Positions 38,512 through 50,000 of a stretch of 64,000 nucleotides of DNA are shown here, piece after piece. Positions within the stretch are counted from its first letter, which is position 1. Every line of letters starts with the position of its first letter. The stretch covers positions 1 through 64,000 of the forward strand of contig JAQGEQ010000382.1 in assembly GCA_034620365.1 (NCBI GenBank), written 5' to 3'. Position numbers and translations under genes: made by a program. The notes beneath the pieces are model-generated. The model ran no database searches. It was given only the letters and a program-made list of their open reading frames with translations, and had not been told where the DNA came from. This stretch comes from Pegea sp. RAD2-039 (taxonomy: Eukaryota > Chordata > Thaliacea > Salpida > Salpidae).

Positions 38512-39438
38512 TTACAATTCATCAAGGTTAAAAGTTGAAGGTTTACAAGTCAAAATCTTCACAATAAACCTTCGAAAGTTGTCAAAAATAATCATTGATA
38601 AGATTAGTTTCGGTGTAATCGAGATACAATGAAACACTTGAATTTCATATAACTTGAAATTCTCACTAAATTGAGTATTATTTGAAATAATCGAAATTAT
38701 AGAACAAAGAAACGCGAAAGCAACATAAATCGTGTCTGTAATCGCGAATCGATGTATCTGATCAACAACCTCTCTATTACAATGACGATTTCCTTTGCTT
38801 AGTTTCAAAATATGCCAAAGTGGATAGGCTTCTAAAGGTCCAAGTATCATCAACAACAGAAGCAAAGGTACATTCATAATATTCAACAATTTATATAATG
38901 AAAGATGTTGGTTACATGCAACACTATTTCCAGCTTTATCCGTCAACAAATTTACTGTATAAATGATGATCACAAAAAACCTGACGACTATCGCAATAAA
39001 ACTCAATCTACTGATATTCACAACCAATTTTGTTCGAATGCTTTTCACCAAAGAATTATTAAGAAGGAAATTATGTCTAAACCAAAAGAAAAGCAACAAA
39101 TTAGTGCTGTAAAAGCCATCAAAAAGCAAAGATACTTCATACAAAAGCAAACAATGAAGATTTAACTTTGACTTTAAATTCATTTCAGCATTTGTAATTA
39201 GTATTCCGTTTACTATTTGCGCAACTAACCAAACTGAATTCATTATCAGCATAAGGAATTGATAAAAGTTTATCTTAACAAGTCTTTTAGCTTTATAACG
39301 AATAATAGTGAAAGCCAGTAACAGTGCCCCATAGATAGTAGCCACAAAAGCTAACAGACAGTAGATAACCACAGCAGTAGTTGGAGTGAATAATGTTCCA
39401 TCTGTAGAATTTGTTGAATTTTCCATCACTAACCACAT
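38512..39438 (-). CDS. Putative seven-transmembrane protein, family unknown
   Basis: 308 residues in one long exon. A hydrophilic N-terminus with two N-glycosylation sequons (NST at 7-9, NST at 10-12) precedes seven hydrophobic segments at about residues 22-45, 58-82, 95-118, 145-166, 185-208, 232-255 and 270-292, then a short tail ending NLDEL. This is GPCR-like topology. No DRY, NPxxY or other rhodopsin-class signature is visible; the end of helix 3 reads FWFRHN, and one cysteine lies near helix 3 (HCLLLYE) and one in the second loop (VACNQH), which could form the usual disulfide. A CTTTTTCAG acceptor lies immediately before the start, so a 5' exon is possible. Class and ligand cannot be given. 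Confidence 0.68.
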   Translation of the reverse strand: MWLVMENSTNSTDGTLFTPTTAVVIYCLLAFVATIYGALLLAFTIIRYKAKRLVKINFYQFLMLIMNSVWLVAQIVNGILITNAEMNLKSKLNLHCLLLYEVSLLFDGFYSTNLLLFFWFRHNFLLNNSLVKSIRTKLVVNISRLSFIAIVVRFFVIIIYTVNLLTDKAGNSVACNQHLSLYKLLNIMNVPLLLLLMILGPLEAYPLWHILKLSKGNRHCNREVVDQIHRFAITDTIYVAFAFLCSIISIISNNTQFSENFKLYEIQVFHCISITPKLILSMIIFDNFRRFIVKILTCKPSTFNLDEL

Positions 39439-41021
39439 TAAGATCTGAAAAAGTTTAAAAATTATTAATAAAATAAAAAAATCATGAAGCTATAAGAAAT
39501 AATATTTATAAATAAGTAAATTTAAAAGAAAATATCCAAGAAAGTTGATATTTTAAACTAAATATTTGAAAGTGATATTTATAAAAACTTTATTAAAACC
39601 AGATACTTTTATAATATTTTTATTTAAACTAAAAAATGCTCTAAATATAAACTACTTAAAATTTATTATAATTTTAACCCATTAAATGCATTAATAAACA
39701 TATAAATAATTATTCTGAAAGTTTATTCAAAGCTTATAAAGTTATAATAAATATTTGTAAATATCAGTGAATGTAACTTATGTATTATAAAACTGAAAAA
39801 TTAGATTTAAATACCAACAGAATTAAACTTTTTAAACTATTAGTTTGAATATAAACTGAATAAGTAATAAGGTTAATTAAATCTTTTTTTTAATATTTAT
39901 AATTTTATTACAAAATAATTTAAATAGAATAAAACCAAAATTTTTTTGAAAATTTAATCGATTTTACTCTAATATATTCCAAACATTAAATAAACATTTT
40001 TCAAACTGTTAACACCTTTTTACTAAACAAACAAATGATTACAACAAACTGAAGTTTACAAGAAGTTAAATAACAAACTGAAGAAATAACAATTTCTCAA
40101 ATACATAACTTCTAATTTGCAAACTAGACATTCAGTTTTTAGTGATTCTAACTAAAAATAAAACATTCAAATTGATCTGTTAAAACGGTTAGTTGTTGAC
40201 AGGCAGTTGCTGTATAATTGGATATATCAATAACAGATTAAATATTATTACTTAAATTTGAGTTTAAGAAAAAAACAACTTTGGAAATGAAACTTTTGTA
40301 ATTGTATTTTTGAAATCTGTATTTCGTAAAATTTTAATTTAATTTTAATAAAATATTTTGTTTAATTAAATCGTTAACTTTTAAATTCTACTAATTTACC
40401 TTTGTTAATTCATTTAAAAATATTTAAAAAAATAGAATGATAATTATTATAAGAAAAATTTTTGTAGTTTTAATTTGCTGAAATTACTTTGGAAATAAAA
40501 TAAATTATTTGATTTAATTACTTCTGTGTGAAAATTGTTCAAAACCATAAAATTAATTGTTGTGTTTGACTGTTTGTAAAGTTTTTACGAAATGTTTTTA
40601 TAGACTTGAAATTTTTTTCGTTTTTATGCATTCAGTTTTTACAAATTGAATAAAATTTTAAAGACAATCAAGGCTTTGTGAGAAGCACGTGCAAAGTTGT
40701 TGTTTCCACAAAACTTCTGATGGTAATATCACGTGAAACCATTTTTAAAAATATTTATAACAAATCACGAGTGACAATTTTAAAAGAAAACTGAAAACTT
40801 TATTAAATCAATTATTAATTTATAAAAACTATTTTAAAAAAACGACTAAATTTGAAAATTGAATTATGAAACATCAAATTAGCCAATCAAAAAGTTTATT
40901 CAAATTTACATCACAAAAAACAAAAGTAAATGAAAACAAGTTTTAATTGTACAAAAGAAATGGTTTTAGTGAGACAAATATTATTTTAAACACAATAAAT
41001 ACAAATTTACAAATATTTTGG
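39439..41021. other. Intergenic AT-rich DNA, no gene seen
   Basis: About 1.6 kb lies upstream of the seven-helix gene and downstream of the RING gene. No exon is supported. Confidence 0.5.
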
Positions 41022-41663
41022 TTATTTTGTAGATAAATATTGACGAATATTACTTCGACAGTATGGACATGTTGGGTGATGAACGAGCCATTCGTTGAGA
41101 CAATCTTTATGAAATGAATGAGAACAGGGTAGATTCAGGATTGTCTGATTCTCTTCAATATTAATCAAACAAATCGAACAAGAAGTCACTTCTGAATTAC
41201 AACATTGTACTTTGTACTTCAGACACAAGTTTTTTATCTCATCTTCTGAAAACTCTCTGTTATAAAAACTCCAGATGAAAACTTTGATCTCTTCTGCAAT
41301 GATACTTTGTTTTTTACAATATTGTACATTTAGTAAGAGAAGATCTAACAACTCTTTATGTAAATTTGTCGTTTTTTCACATTTATCATCAATTAACATT
41401 TCAAAACATTTTCTTTTCTCTTTCAGCAGAATTTTTTGTTCCTGACAAAACGTCTCACATTTATTCCATTGAGTCATCAAAGATTTTAGAGACTGAGGAG
41501 AAACTTCATCAAATTTTTCGAATGTATCTTTGAGTCCGTCGAATCTTTTCTGCATTTCATCAATGTAATTACTCCAGACATTCATCATGATAGTAATTTC
41601 GCTCAGCTGAGCCGCATTCTGCTTTTTGTTGTTGAAGATATTCGTTTGAAAAAAACTTTCCAT
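41022..41663 (-). CDS. RING-H2 finger protein with N-terminal coiled coil
   Basis: 213 residues in one exon. The C-terminal RING (about 160-203) has all eight ligands in C3H2C3 order: CSICL..., PCSHSFHKDCLNEW and TCPYCR, with the Leu/Trp positions used for E2 binding. It is therefore a likely E3 ubiquitin ligase. The preceding 155 residues are charged and heptad-rich (for example QKRFDGLKDTFEKFDEV, EQKILLKEKRKCFEMLID), probably coiled coil for self-association. No transmembrane or PA domain is seen, so it is not a GOLIATH or RNF13 type. No orthologue is recognised. It starts at the only ATG before the coiled coil, and the stop follows the RING by ten residues. Confidence 0.82.
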   Translation of the reverse strand: MESFFQTNIFNNKKQNAAQLSEITIMMNVWSNYIDEMQKRFDGLKDTFEKFDEVSPQSLKSLMTQWNKCETFCQEQKILLKEKRKCFEMLIDDKCEKTTNLHKELLDLLLLNVQYCKKQSIIAEEIKVFIWSFYNREFSEDEIKNLCLKYKVQCCNSEVTSCSICLINIEENQTILNLPCSHSFHKDCLNEWLVHHPTCPYCRSNIRQYLSTK

Positions 41664-42309
41664 TTTAGTTCAAAAATTTTGTAACAGAAAATTTGGAACT
41701 AAAACTTTTCTAAGTTGAAATAAGTTAAACTTTAAATAAAAAACATTTAAAAGTAAAAAATAATTTCTTTGAAAAGTTTATTTGGGTTTTATTTGAAATA
41801 CTAAAAAAAAGATAAAAGTTAAAAAAAAAGGAGAAAAGAGAGAAGCAGAAAAAAGTTGAAAAATGAAAACATGTTTTTTGTGTTTCGAGAACTTCAATCA
41901 AAAAATGAAAATAAAACTTTTAAAAAATATTCCATGAAAGTTTAAATTTGTATTTTTCTGGAAAGTCTGAAACCAAATTGTATCTTTGACTTGATTACAT
42001 TTGTCAGTGAAATCAACATTTTTATATTTACAATTTTCATTTTAATCTCAATCTATTTAAACCCTTTTAAAACTCAAAACTACTTTCTGATGGTTTTGAT
42101 AAACTTAATTAAATCTAATTTTTTTTATCTGACGTTTTAGTAAATTGTCTTTCAATTTATTCATAAAAATCAAAATTTCTGCTGATTAATTTGAACTTTT
42201 GAAAATCGTTACAAGAATTGAAAAATTTCTAGAAACTTAATTAATAAAAAACGTTTGTTTCATTTACAAGAAAATTTGAGATTTTATTAGAAATTTGTGA
42301 CAATTATAA
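41664..42309. other. RING gene upstream region, no gene seen
   Basis: AT-rich, with purine-rich patches near 41810-41860. No exon is supported. It should hold the RING gene promoter. Confidence 0.5.
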
Positions 42310-42977
42310 ATTTATTTATTTATTTATTTATTACAATAAATGTGAAGGAGGGTGCCTAAAGAGAGCACCTCTCGCTAACACACATTCTCACAAATTAGAT
42401 CTATTTGACGTGTAAACGAAAAAGCATATGACAATGAAGAATTGCACAGAATCATAGTATTGTAAAAGAGAAAAATTCACAGTTTAGAAATGGCAATGTT
42501 GGCGATATTATAACAATTCAGCTTTTTCTTGAACAACACAAGTGATTTTGACATGACAATCTCTGATGGCAGATTGTTCCATGTACTGATTGTGCGGTAT
42601 GAGAAAAAACTTAATCTGGTTAACGTAGCTGGTGGAGTGGGCTTATTAAGATGTAATTTATGTCTTCTAAGTTGATATAACTTGAGGGAGAGACTAATGG
42701 AGAAAAAGTCATCAAACTGAAGATCAATTAGGTTGTGAATAATCTTAAAAATCAGAATAAGGTCGTATTTAATTCTTCGGATTTCCAAAGTATCTAGATT
42801 GAAGAAGCTGAGACGATGCTTATAACTCTCATATTTGATATTAAGTTTCCTGCAAACCAATCTCGTAAATTTTGCCTGAACAGATTCGATTTTTCTGATA
42901 TCACCAACTTGATATGGCATCCATGCACTGACATTGTATTCAAGAATAGGGCGTATGTACAGTTTGAAAAGGTTCAC
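42310..42977 (-). mobile_element. 5'-truncated LINE: reverse transcriptase C-terminus plus 3' tail
   Basis: The minus-strand open frame 42977-42477 (166 residues) reads LYIRPILEYNVSAWMPYQ then KIESVQAKFTRLVCRKL, the post-catalytic thumb/connection part typical of non-LTR RTs (LYxxxVRPxLEYxxxxWxP...EKVQRRFTR), and ends with SYRTISTWNNLPSEIVMSKS. It has no internal stop, so insertion is recent or the copy is young, but it lacks endonuclease and RT core. Downstream (42395-42310) is the shared tail with the GGTGC...GCACC stem-loop and a TAAA-type terminal repeat. It is related to the copy at 11210-11860. Confidence 0.9.
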
Positions 42978-44770
42978 GTAAAACCATTAAATGGTAAAGT
43001 TATTTGAATTTATTGATTTTGTTCTTAAAATAAAAACCTAAAAGTAGTAATTAAATTTATCAATTATTAAAAAAAATAATTATTTGAAAAATATTTCATG
43101 AAAAATAATAGAAATAATGAAATTATATGGAAATTATTCTTACATGTAAATGAATTTCAAGTTTTCAAGTTCAAGAAATTTTTTAGTTTGCTTTTATTTT
43201 ATTGTTTTTGTCATTTTAGAAATTAGTGAATTTAATGATAATTTAATAAATATTTAATTTCTACTTTTACTTAAACAGATTTTGAACTTTTATAGAAATT
43301 AGTTTTAAATCAATTAAAAATACTTCTTGAGACAATTTAGGAATCTAAATAATTTTAAGTTAATCAAAGAAAATACAAAGAATGTAGCTTAAAGCGATGA
43401 AAAAATCAAAAGTCTGACGTAGTTACAACTACAGTAATTCTTTAGTTTAAACTTCAACAGAATTTGCAGTAAAAACCTCAAATATGGAAATAGTTTCATT
43501 TTCAGACAATTATAAACAGTTGTATTCACAAAATTCTTCAACTGAATTCTTGGTTGACAATAGCAACAATTAGTTTAGAAGCTTAATTGTTTGTAATTTA
43601 TACAAAGATTTTGATTATTTAGTTTCTTCACTTTTTAAAGTTTATAAAATAGTTGGTCTCCAAGACTTTCGAAATATTTAATTATCTAGAAGTTTATCTT
43701 CAATCTTAGAAAACAAAGTCATACTATCGGCTTTAAACATTTGAAATATTTTAAAGTGAAATGTATTCTGAAGTTATTTCAGTCTTGTGGTTTTCAACAT
43801 TTATTTTGATGAAAGTTTGCAAATTTAATCCATAAAAAAATGGATTTAAAAAGTTTATAAAACAGAAAATAGTATTCGTTACTTATCGAATACTGTTGAA
43901 ATACTATTTCAACTTTAGTCGTTAAGTAATAATTAAAAGATAAATGTTTAGTTGTTAATCAAAATATGCATAAAAAACTTTTTCAGCGTTTTTCTGATTA
44001 CATTTTGTCTTTTAATAAAACAAAATTTTGTCATGAACAATTTGGCGTTTATATAATTTTGCACCAGAAAAGTAAAACTGCATTTTAAATAAAGACATGC
44101 CTCAATTAGATGCAAATGATTTATTTACTTTTGTTTGTTTTCAACACATGATTGATAAATGTGAAAGTTTTTGTGATTAAAAATAGAATTTATTAAATAA
44201 TTCCATTATTTTTCACGATTAAAACGGTTTTTGTGGCAAACATTTGCTGATTTGCTGATTAGTAACTGAAGAATAATTTCATTTCTTTCGGATAAGTGAA
44301 GAAAATTATTTAAATATTTTCAAACATTTACATAGAGGTTGATAAAGAAGTATTTGAGTGGATAGAAGCTCTCAAATAATCAGATCTATTTTCAAAGTTA
44401 TTTGCTAGTGAGGTAACTTTAGTGATTTTCTTGAATATTTGATGAAATTAAGGTTTGGTTGGTATTTTAGGCATTTGCACAAAAAACTGGTTATTGACAA
44501 ACTATCATTTGTTTTGAAACTTTAAAAAACTTAGTTGGTAGTTTATTTGGTGATTTCGAACCTCATGAAAATTTCAATGACAAATTTCTGACAATAAATC
44601 TTCAGTTTAATTTTATTGAAATCACATTTGATATTTGATATCCTATTAAAAACTGAAGATTTTGTTACAAATATTTCATCACTTCAAATCAAAATGAGTT
44701 TTCTGCAAAATTATTTCAGTCTCTGACTTCTTGTAGATTTGAAACTCAACAAATCTACTTTTGCAAATAC
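42978..44770. other. Intergenic AT-rich DNA, no gene seen
   Basis: About 1.8 kb with no supported exon or recognised repeat. Confidence 0.5.
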
Positions 44771-45440
44771 TTTAGGGAAAGCACCAGATAGCGACAGCAC
44801 AAGGACCTACTAAAGTTTCCTTTCTTCACGATATTTAATCAAATGTTGGAAGGACAGATTCCAGAAGACATGCAGAAGACACGCGCGATGAAAAGATGCC
44901 GCTCGTTTGCGCCACAGCTTACCTCCAGCTAGCTCCTTCAGTGAAACCTAAGACATCATTCTAGTTTGATGGAAGATCCTCGGAACCATCAAAACTGATT
45001 TCACGATTTTCTTCTCGATTAGAAGATTCGCTTCATGTGTCTTTTGAAGGAATCTTCAGTAAAGCGAAAGAAGTTTTTTAAATGCATCAAGTTTGAAGAT
45101 GAAGATTAAAAAGATCCTGCTGACGACGCATCAAAGACCTGAAGGATCGATTTTCATCAGTCTTCAAACACTTTGGGATAAAATCCGCAAAACACCGAAG
45201 TTTTCAGCGAAAGTTCCAATCAACATCGATGGCTCCATTTGTTTATCTCAAAAATAACTTCACTAGAAGCTGAGATCAACATCTGCATCGGTAGAGTATC
45301 TGGTATCTTTTGCAAGGTTTAGAGAAGCAATCTAACAGAAGCAAGACCGCCATCTAGCGTCTGCAGTACGCTATTGCGCGAGTGAAACTTGAAGCTTGTT
45401 AAAAGATATCAAATGTCATCTTCTGTTTAAGGCGTCATTA
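44771..45440. other. GC-richer island of unknown nature
   Basis: This roughly 670-bp stretch is clearly less AT-rich than its surroundings and begins right after ACTTTAGG, a possible 3' splice site. Stops occur in all frames and no protein family is recognised. It contains GACCGCCATCTAGCG near 45350 and a short GCGCGAG near 45375. It may be a 5' untranslated exon or promoter of the ankyrin-repeat gene that follows, or an eroded mobile element. Confidence 0.4.
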
Positions 45441-45585
45441 CCGAAGTCAGTAATTATTTGTCTACTAATAAAGTAAAAATAATTAAGTTTTTACTCATAA
45501 TAGTAATAATAAAAACAATATAAGATTACTAAATATAAAAATTAGTTACTGTACATACAAACACTTTAATTTTGTTGCTTGATAG

Positions 45586-46651
45586 AATGGACAATCAGCA
45601 TTATTTTTAGCAGCTGAATATGGTCATAAAGACATAGTAGAATATCTTCTAGATGAAAATGCATGTCTTCTATTTCCTATTAAGTCTAAGGTATATGAAC
45701 CATTCTAGATTAGTATTTGAAGAATGTAATTTCAGCTCAAAATTATGAAAATTAAAATACATCGTTCATTATTATATGAAGCAGTAAGTCCCTGAATTTT
45801 ATTAAAAATTAAAAGAATTTTCAAATTATTAATTTCTATTTCTAATTTTCAGTTATATTGTTCTCTTACTTTACTTTACAATCCAATTTCAATTTATTGT
45901 GTTGGTTTATATTCGTTGGTTTCTCCTGAAGTAGCAACTCAAGGCTTCAGGGAAGACACATTTCTATCAACTCTTTGTACATCTTTTGATGAGAGCAATT
46001 TTTATGATTTTCTTAACACAGTTTACATTATACTGAGTGTCAGCAAATCACAACTAAAAAAGGTTTTTTTGTTCTTTTTGTTTTGCAGTATTTTAGTAAT
46101 TTGTTTATTTTATGATTAGGTTTCTGGAATTGTTGCTAAATCTTGCTGTTGGGGTTCTATTTTACAAAATTTGATTGAATCCACAAACGAAGCTTGTAAA
46201 AACACTTGCAGAAACGTTCTTCTTCCCTTAACAAGAATATTCAATCTTCTTCTTTCAAATATTAGTGTTAAGTAAGCAATATTGATATTTCTAAATATCT
46301 CTTGGTTGCTGTCAATAATAAATTGATTATTCGTCACTACCGAGCTATATTACAATAAAAACTATTTTGAAACACTTAAAAACTGAAGTTTCATCTCAAA
46401 AATGATATTTTAAAAATCTGTTAAAAACCGATGATTTAAATTTCTGTTTCTAAAGTTTTTATCTGCAAATAACTCCTTCTAATTTACTTGTATCTATTTA
46501 TTGTTTGTTCTTTTTGCTTTGTTGGGTTTTTAGTGTTTTTTTGGAGGTTCTATTTTACAGATTTTGGTTCAATCCACAATATAATTCAGGTTTCTTACTT
46601 GCTATCAGCACTTTATATCAGGAATTGAATACTTTTGTAGAAGATAGATGA
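45586..46651 (+). CDS. Ankyrin-repeat protein, 5' end not found
   Basis: Five exons on the plus strand fit one frame: 45586..45690, 45736..45783, 45853..46062, 46120..46271 and 46534..46651, all with GT/AG borders and matching phases. Exon 1 is one ankyrin repeat (NGQSALFLAAEYGHKDIVEY then LLDENA). The following about 175 residues are hydrophobic and cysteine-containing without a recognised domain (LYCSLTLLYNPISIYCVGLY; FREDTFLSTLCTSFDE), and the last exon ends TLYQELNTFVEDR. Earlier exons with more ankyrin repeats and the start codon must lie upstream, because exon 1 opens in mid-repeat after GATAG. I could not locate them in 42978-45585. The gene may therefore be a fragment or pseudogene. 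Function unknown. Confidence 0.62.
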
Positions 46652-47090
46652 AGAGTTTGTCGATTTATTGAGCTACAATTTGTCTCTAAACCAAAAATCT
46701 GTAAACTCAAAATAGTTTAAGAAGTTGACCAAATCTCAGTGTTTCAAAACTAAAAACATTTAATAAATTGATAAAAATATTTTATTAAAATCAATTTTTT
46801 GTAAATTTTCTTAATATAAACAGTTTTTTTATCACGAAAGTATTTAAAATCGCAGATTTTCTTTCCAACTTTTTCACGTTATACTTTATTTATTTATTAA
46901 TCTCTTTTTTCTAAATAATTTCATTTTAAATTAAAATTTGAAAAAATAAAAAAAAATGCAAAATGATGATGATGAAGATTTACATCAGTAAACGGTTTGT
47001 AAAAGAAACTGATCAGTAAAAGAAAGATTAATCCTAAAAAAACTGATCAGCAAATGAAGAAAACAAAAATAGAGCTTTTTGATGATTCCT
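46652..47090. other. Convergent 3' regions of ankyrin and tolloid genes
   Basis: This short interval between converging genes has no exon and presumably holds both 3' UTRs. Confidence 0.5.
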
Positions 47091-50000
47091 TTAAAAAGGG
47101 TTGAATCGATTTTCGTCAAAAAATCGCCGCCTACGTCTTCGTCGTCTTCCAGGAGTCGATTCGCGACGTCGCGGAACAGATGATTCGATGTTGATGTAGC
47201 TGAAGTTGAAACCTCTCCGGTTGATAGTGTCATCAGACCGGAAGTGAACCAGAAGTCGAGGCCCATTTGACCGAATTTGTTTCTGGATCTGAAGTGAATC
47301 AGAAAATTGATTTTTTTTAAAAAGATAAAAATCTTGGATTTGAGACCTTCTCTCCACAAAACCTCCCGATTCTTGATTGCTCGTTCTGAACTCCATCAAA
47401 AAATTCGACGTAATCGTAACTACAATCTTTCTCTTCTTCAATCTACAAAAAAAAACTCATTTATTCAACACGTGGCTGCGAGTGAGGAATAGAAACACTA
47501 AAGAGATATCAGTAAATATCAATTTAGTTTATTTAAATAAATAAATGTTTTCTAGAATTAACAAATAAGTTTGTGGCTATTAAAGGGTTTGTTTTACTTC
47601 AGATATAATTTTTATTATCTTTTAAAAGTGTTTCTAATAATATTTTAAATAATAAATATCACAGTTTAGTATAATTGATAGAAAAAAGAATAGAAACACT
47701 GCAGAGATACAATCAATTGTGAATCAAATAAGTGAAGAAACTGGGATTAGTTCCATCTTAGTTTTTAAAATTTTTAGAATCAAATTTTTATCAGCATTTC
47801 ATCAAAAGAAGAATTTCTATGAAGTCAAACTTACATGAAAATCGTTTGAATTTAAGACGACGTTATATGAGTCAGGGGCAATTATTTCCCAATCACAATC
47901 AAGTCCAATGATGTAGTTTGTTTCTCCATACTGTGGATGTGAGAAGATGTAATTATCTTCATCACTTGTATGAAGTTCACCTCCACAAACTAAAACATGA
48001 ATTTGTTAATTTTTCGGACGTTCACGAATTACCGAACCTGTGGTGTGTGAGGCACGAAAACCATTTTTTTGAACTGATTTATCAGATTCAAATTTTATAA
48101 ACATATCACTGCCAGTAGTGGTCAGTTCTTCTGGTATATCGTCACCACAGAAACGTCCAAGCAGATTAGATGTTTGGTCGTGACCATCATAGACGTCTAC
48201 ATGATCATATTCACATTTTGGTTGATTCTCCAAATCAAATTCGTTGAACATCTAAAATTTGATGAGTTTTAACTTTTTGTTTTATTCAACGCGTGGCTGC
48301 GAGCGACAAATTCTACAAAATTTAAATGAAATTTATGAAATGATAAAAAATTAATTTTAAATCTTTTAATATTTAAAGAATTTGAATTAAACTTCTGCTG
48401 ATAATTCTCATCAACTAAAAGAAGATGATTCAATTGTTGATATGAGTCAAAACGAGATAATTGTAGTGAGTAATTTTAAGGAGTTTTTCAACAATTTGAA
48501 GTGAATTATTATTAAGAAAACATTTCAATGTTTGTAGTCACATAAACATTTTCTAGAGTTCGTTTGTAAACAGATAAATCCAACTTAAGTCTAGATATAA
48601 ATCAGTTTTCAAGAATCTTTTTACTAAATAAAAAGAGATTTTAGAAAACTCACAACTTTAATTCGATGCCCATCAGCGGTTGAAATATGCCAGGTGCAAT
48701 CCTCTCCGCTTGAGTACCTATTAGGCCAGTTTGGACTACTTAATGTCCCGACGTGACTTGTTATGACATATTCACAGGTGGCTGAATTACAAGAAAAAAT
48801 TTTTTTTAAATTCAATTAACAATTTATTATTTTCTGAGAGAGTTTATTTACTATTTAATCAAATTAAAGAAATTGTAAGAATACAAACCTTCCTGACAGT
48901 CATGATTGTCACTTTGTAACATGAAACCACTTAAACAAGAACAGTAGTAACTTCCTACTATATTCGTACACACTTGCTTACAACCTCCATTTTCAATCGA
49001 ACATTCATCTCTATCGAAATGGTAAATAGCTCGAAAACCTTGAATAGAATTAAATCTTGTTAAAAACTTATCAAAGCTTTTATTAATCAATTTGTTTTTA
49101 TAAAATTTCTAAAAGTATTTAAGATTTAGTTTCAAATGTTTATTGCTACAAATAAATTATTGTTTATTTATATATCTCGTTTACAACCGAAAAGTTCTTT
49201 CTATTATTTCCTAGTTACTTTTTAGAACAACAAAAATTAAATAAAGTCTCTGAATACAAAAGTTTTAATTTAAAAAATTCCTCGAAAGCAAAATGATTTC
49301 AGCAAATTTCAAAATCTTGTTTAGAAAACTTTAAAAGTTTTTCTACTTTTTCAGATTATTATTTTACGAAACAAATTTTTAAAGCAAAGTCGCGACTTTG
49401 ACAACCTTAAAAACAAACTGACACAAAAAACTAAACAAGTTGAACTTCAATCACCTGAACTAGCGACTGTATCATCAGAAACAAACAAAACTCTCATTTC
49501 ATTAACAGTTGAAGTAATTGAAGACGGGTTTTCTTCACCACAAAACTTTCCATGAAAATCAGAATCTCCATTTAATCCGCTGTAAACTTCTAAGTAATCA
49601 TATTTACAAGTCTCCTGAAAAAGAAGATTAAATTTCAGTTTTAAAGTTTTCAAAACAAATAATTTTGAAATTTCAAATGTTGGGACTTTTTTATCAATTC
49701 TTACACCATCTCCTTCAAGATTGAAATCTTCAAATTCAACTGTGATCTTGTGTTGGGGAGGAGCAACTATTTGCCACGTACATTGCTTGTTAGTTGGATA
49801 ATTAGTTGGCCAATTAGGCGAGGTAATTTCACCAATTCTAGCTGTGACGTAACCACCGCACGCACTTTCACAAGTCCTGTAGATCGAAATGATGATTAAT
49901 TTGATGAAAATCAACAGAGAGATTGAAAAGAACCTTCCATCATTGCTGAGTTCGTTACCAGGGTCACATTCACATCGAAAACTTCCCAAAGTATTCACAC

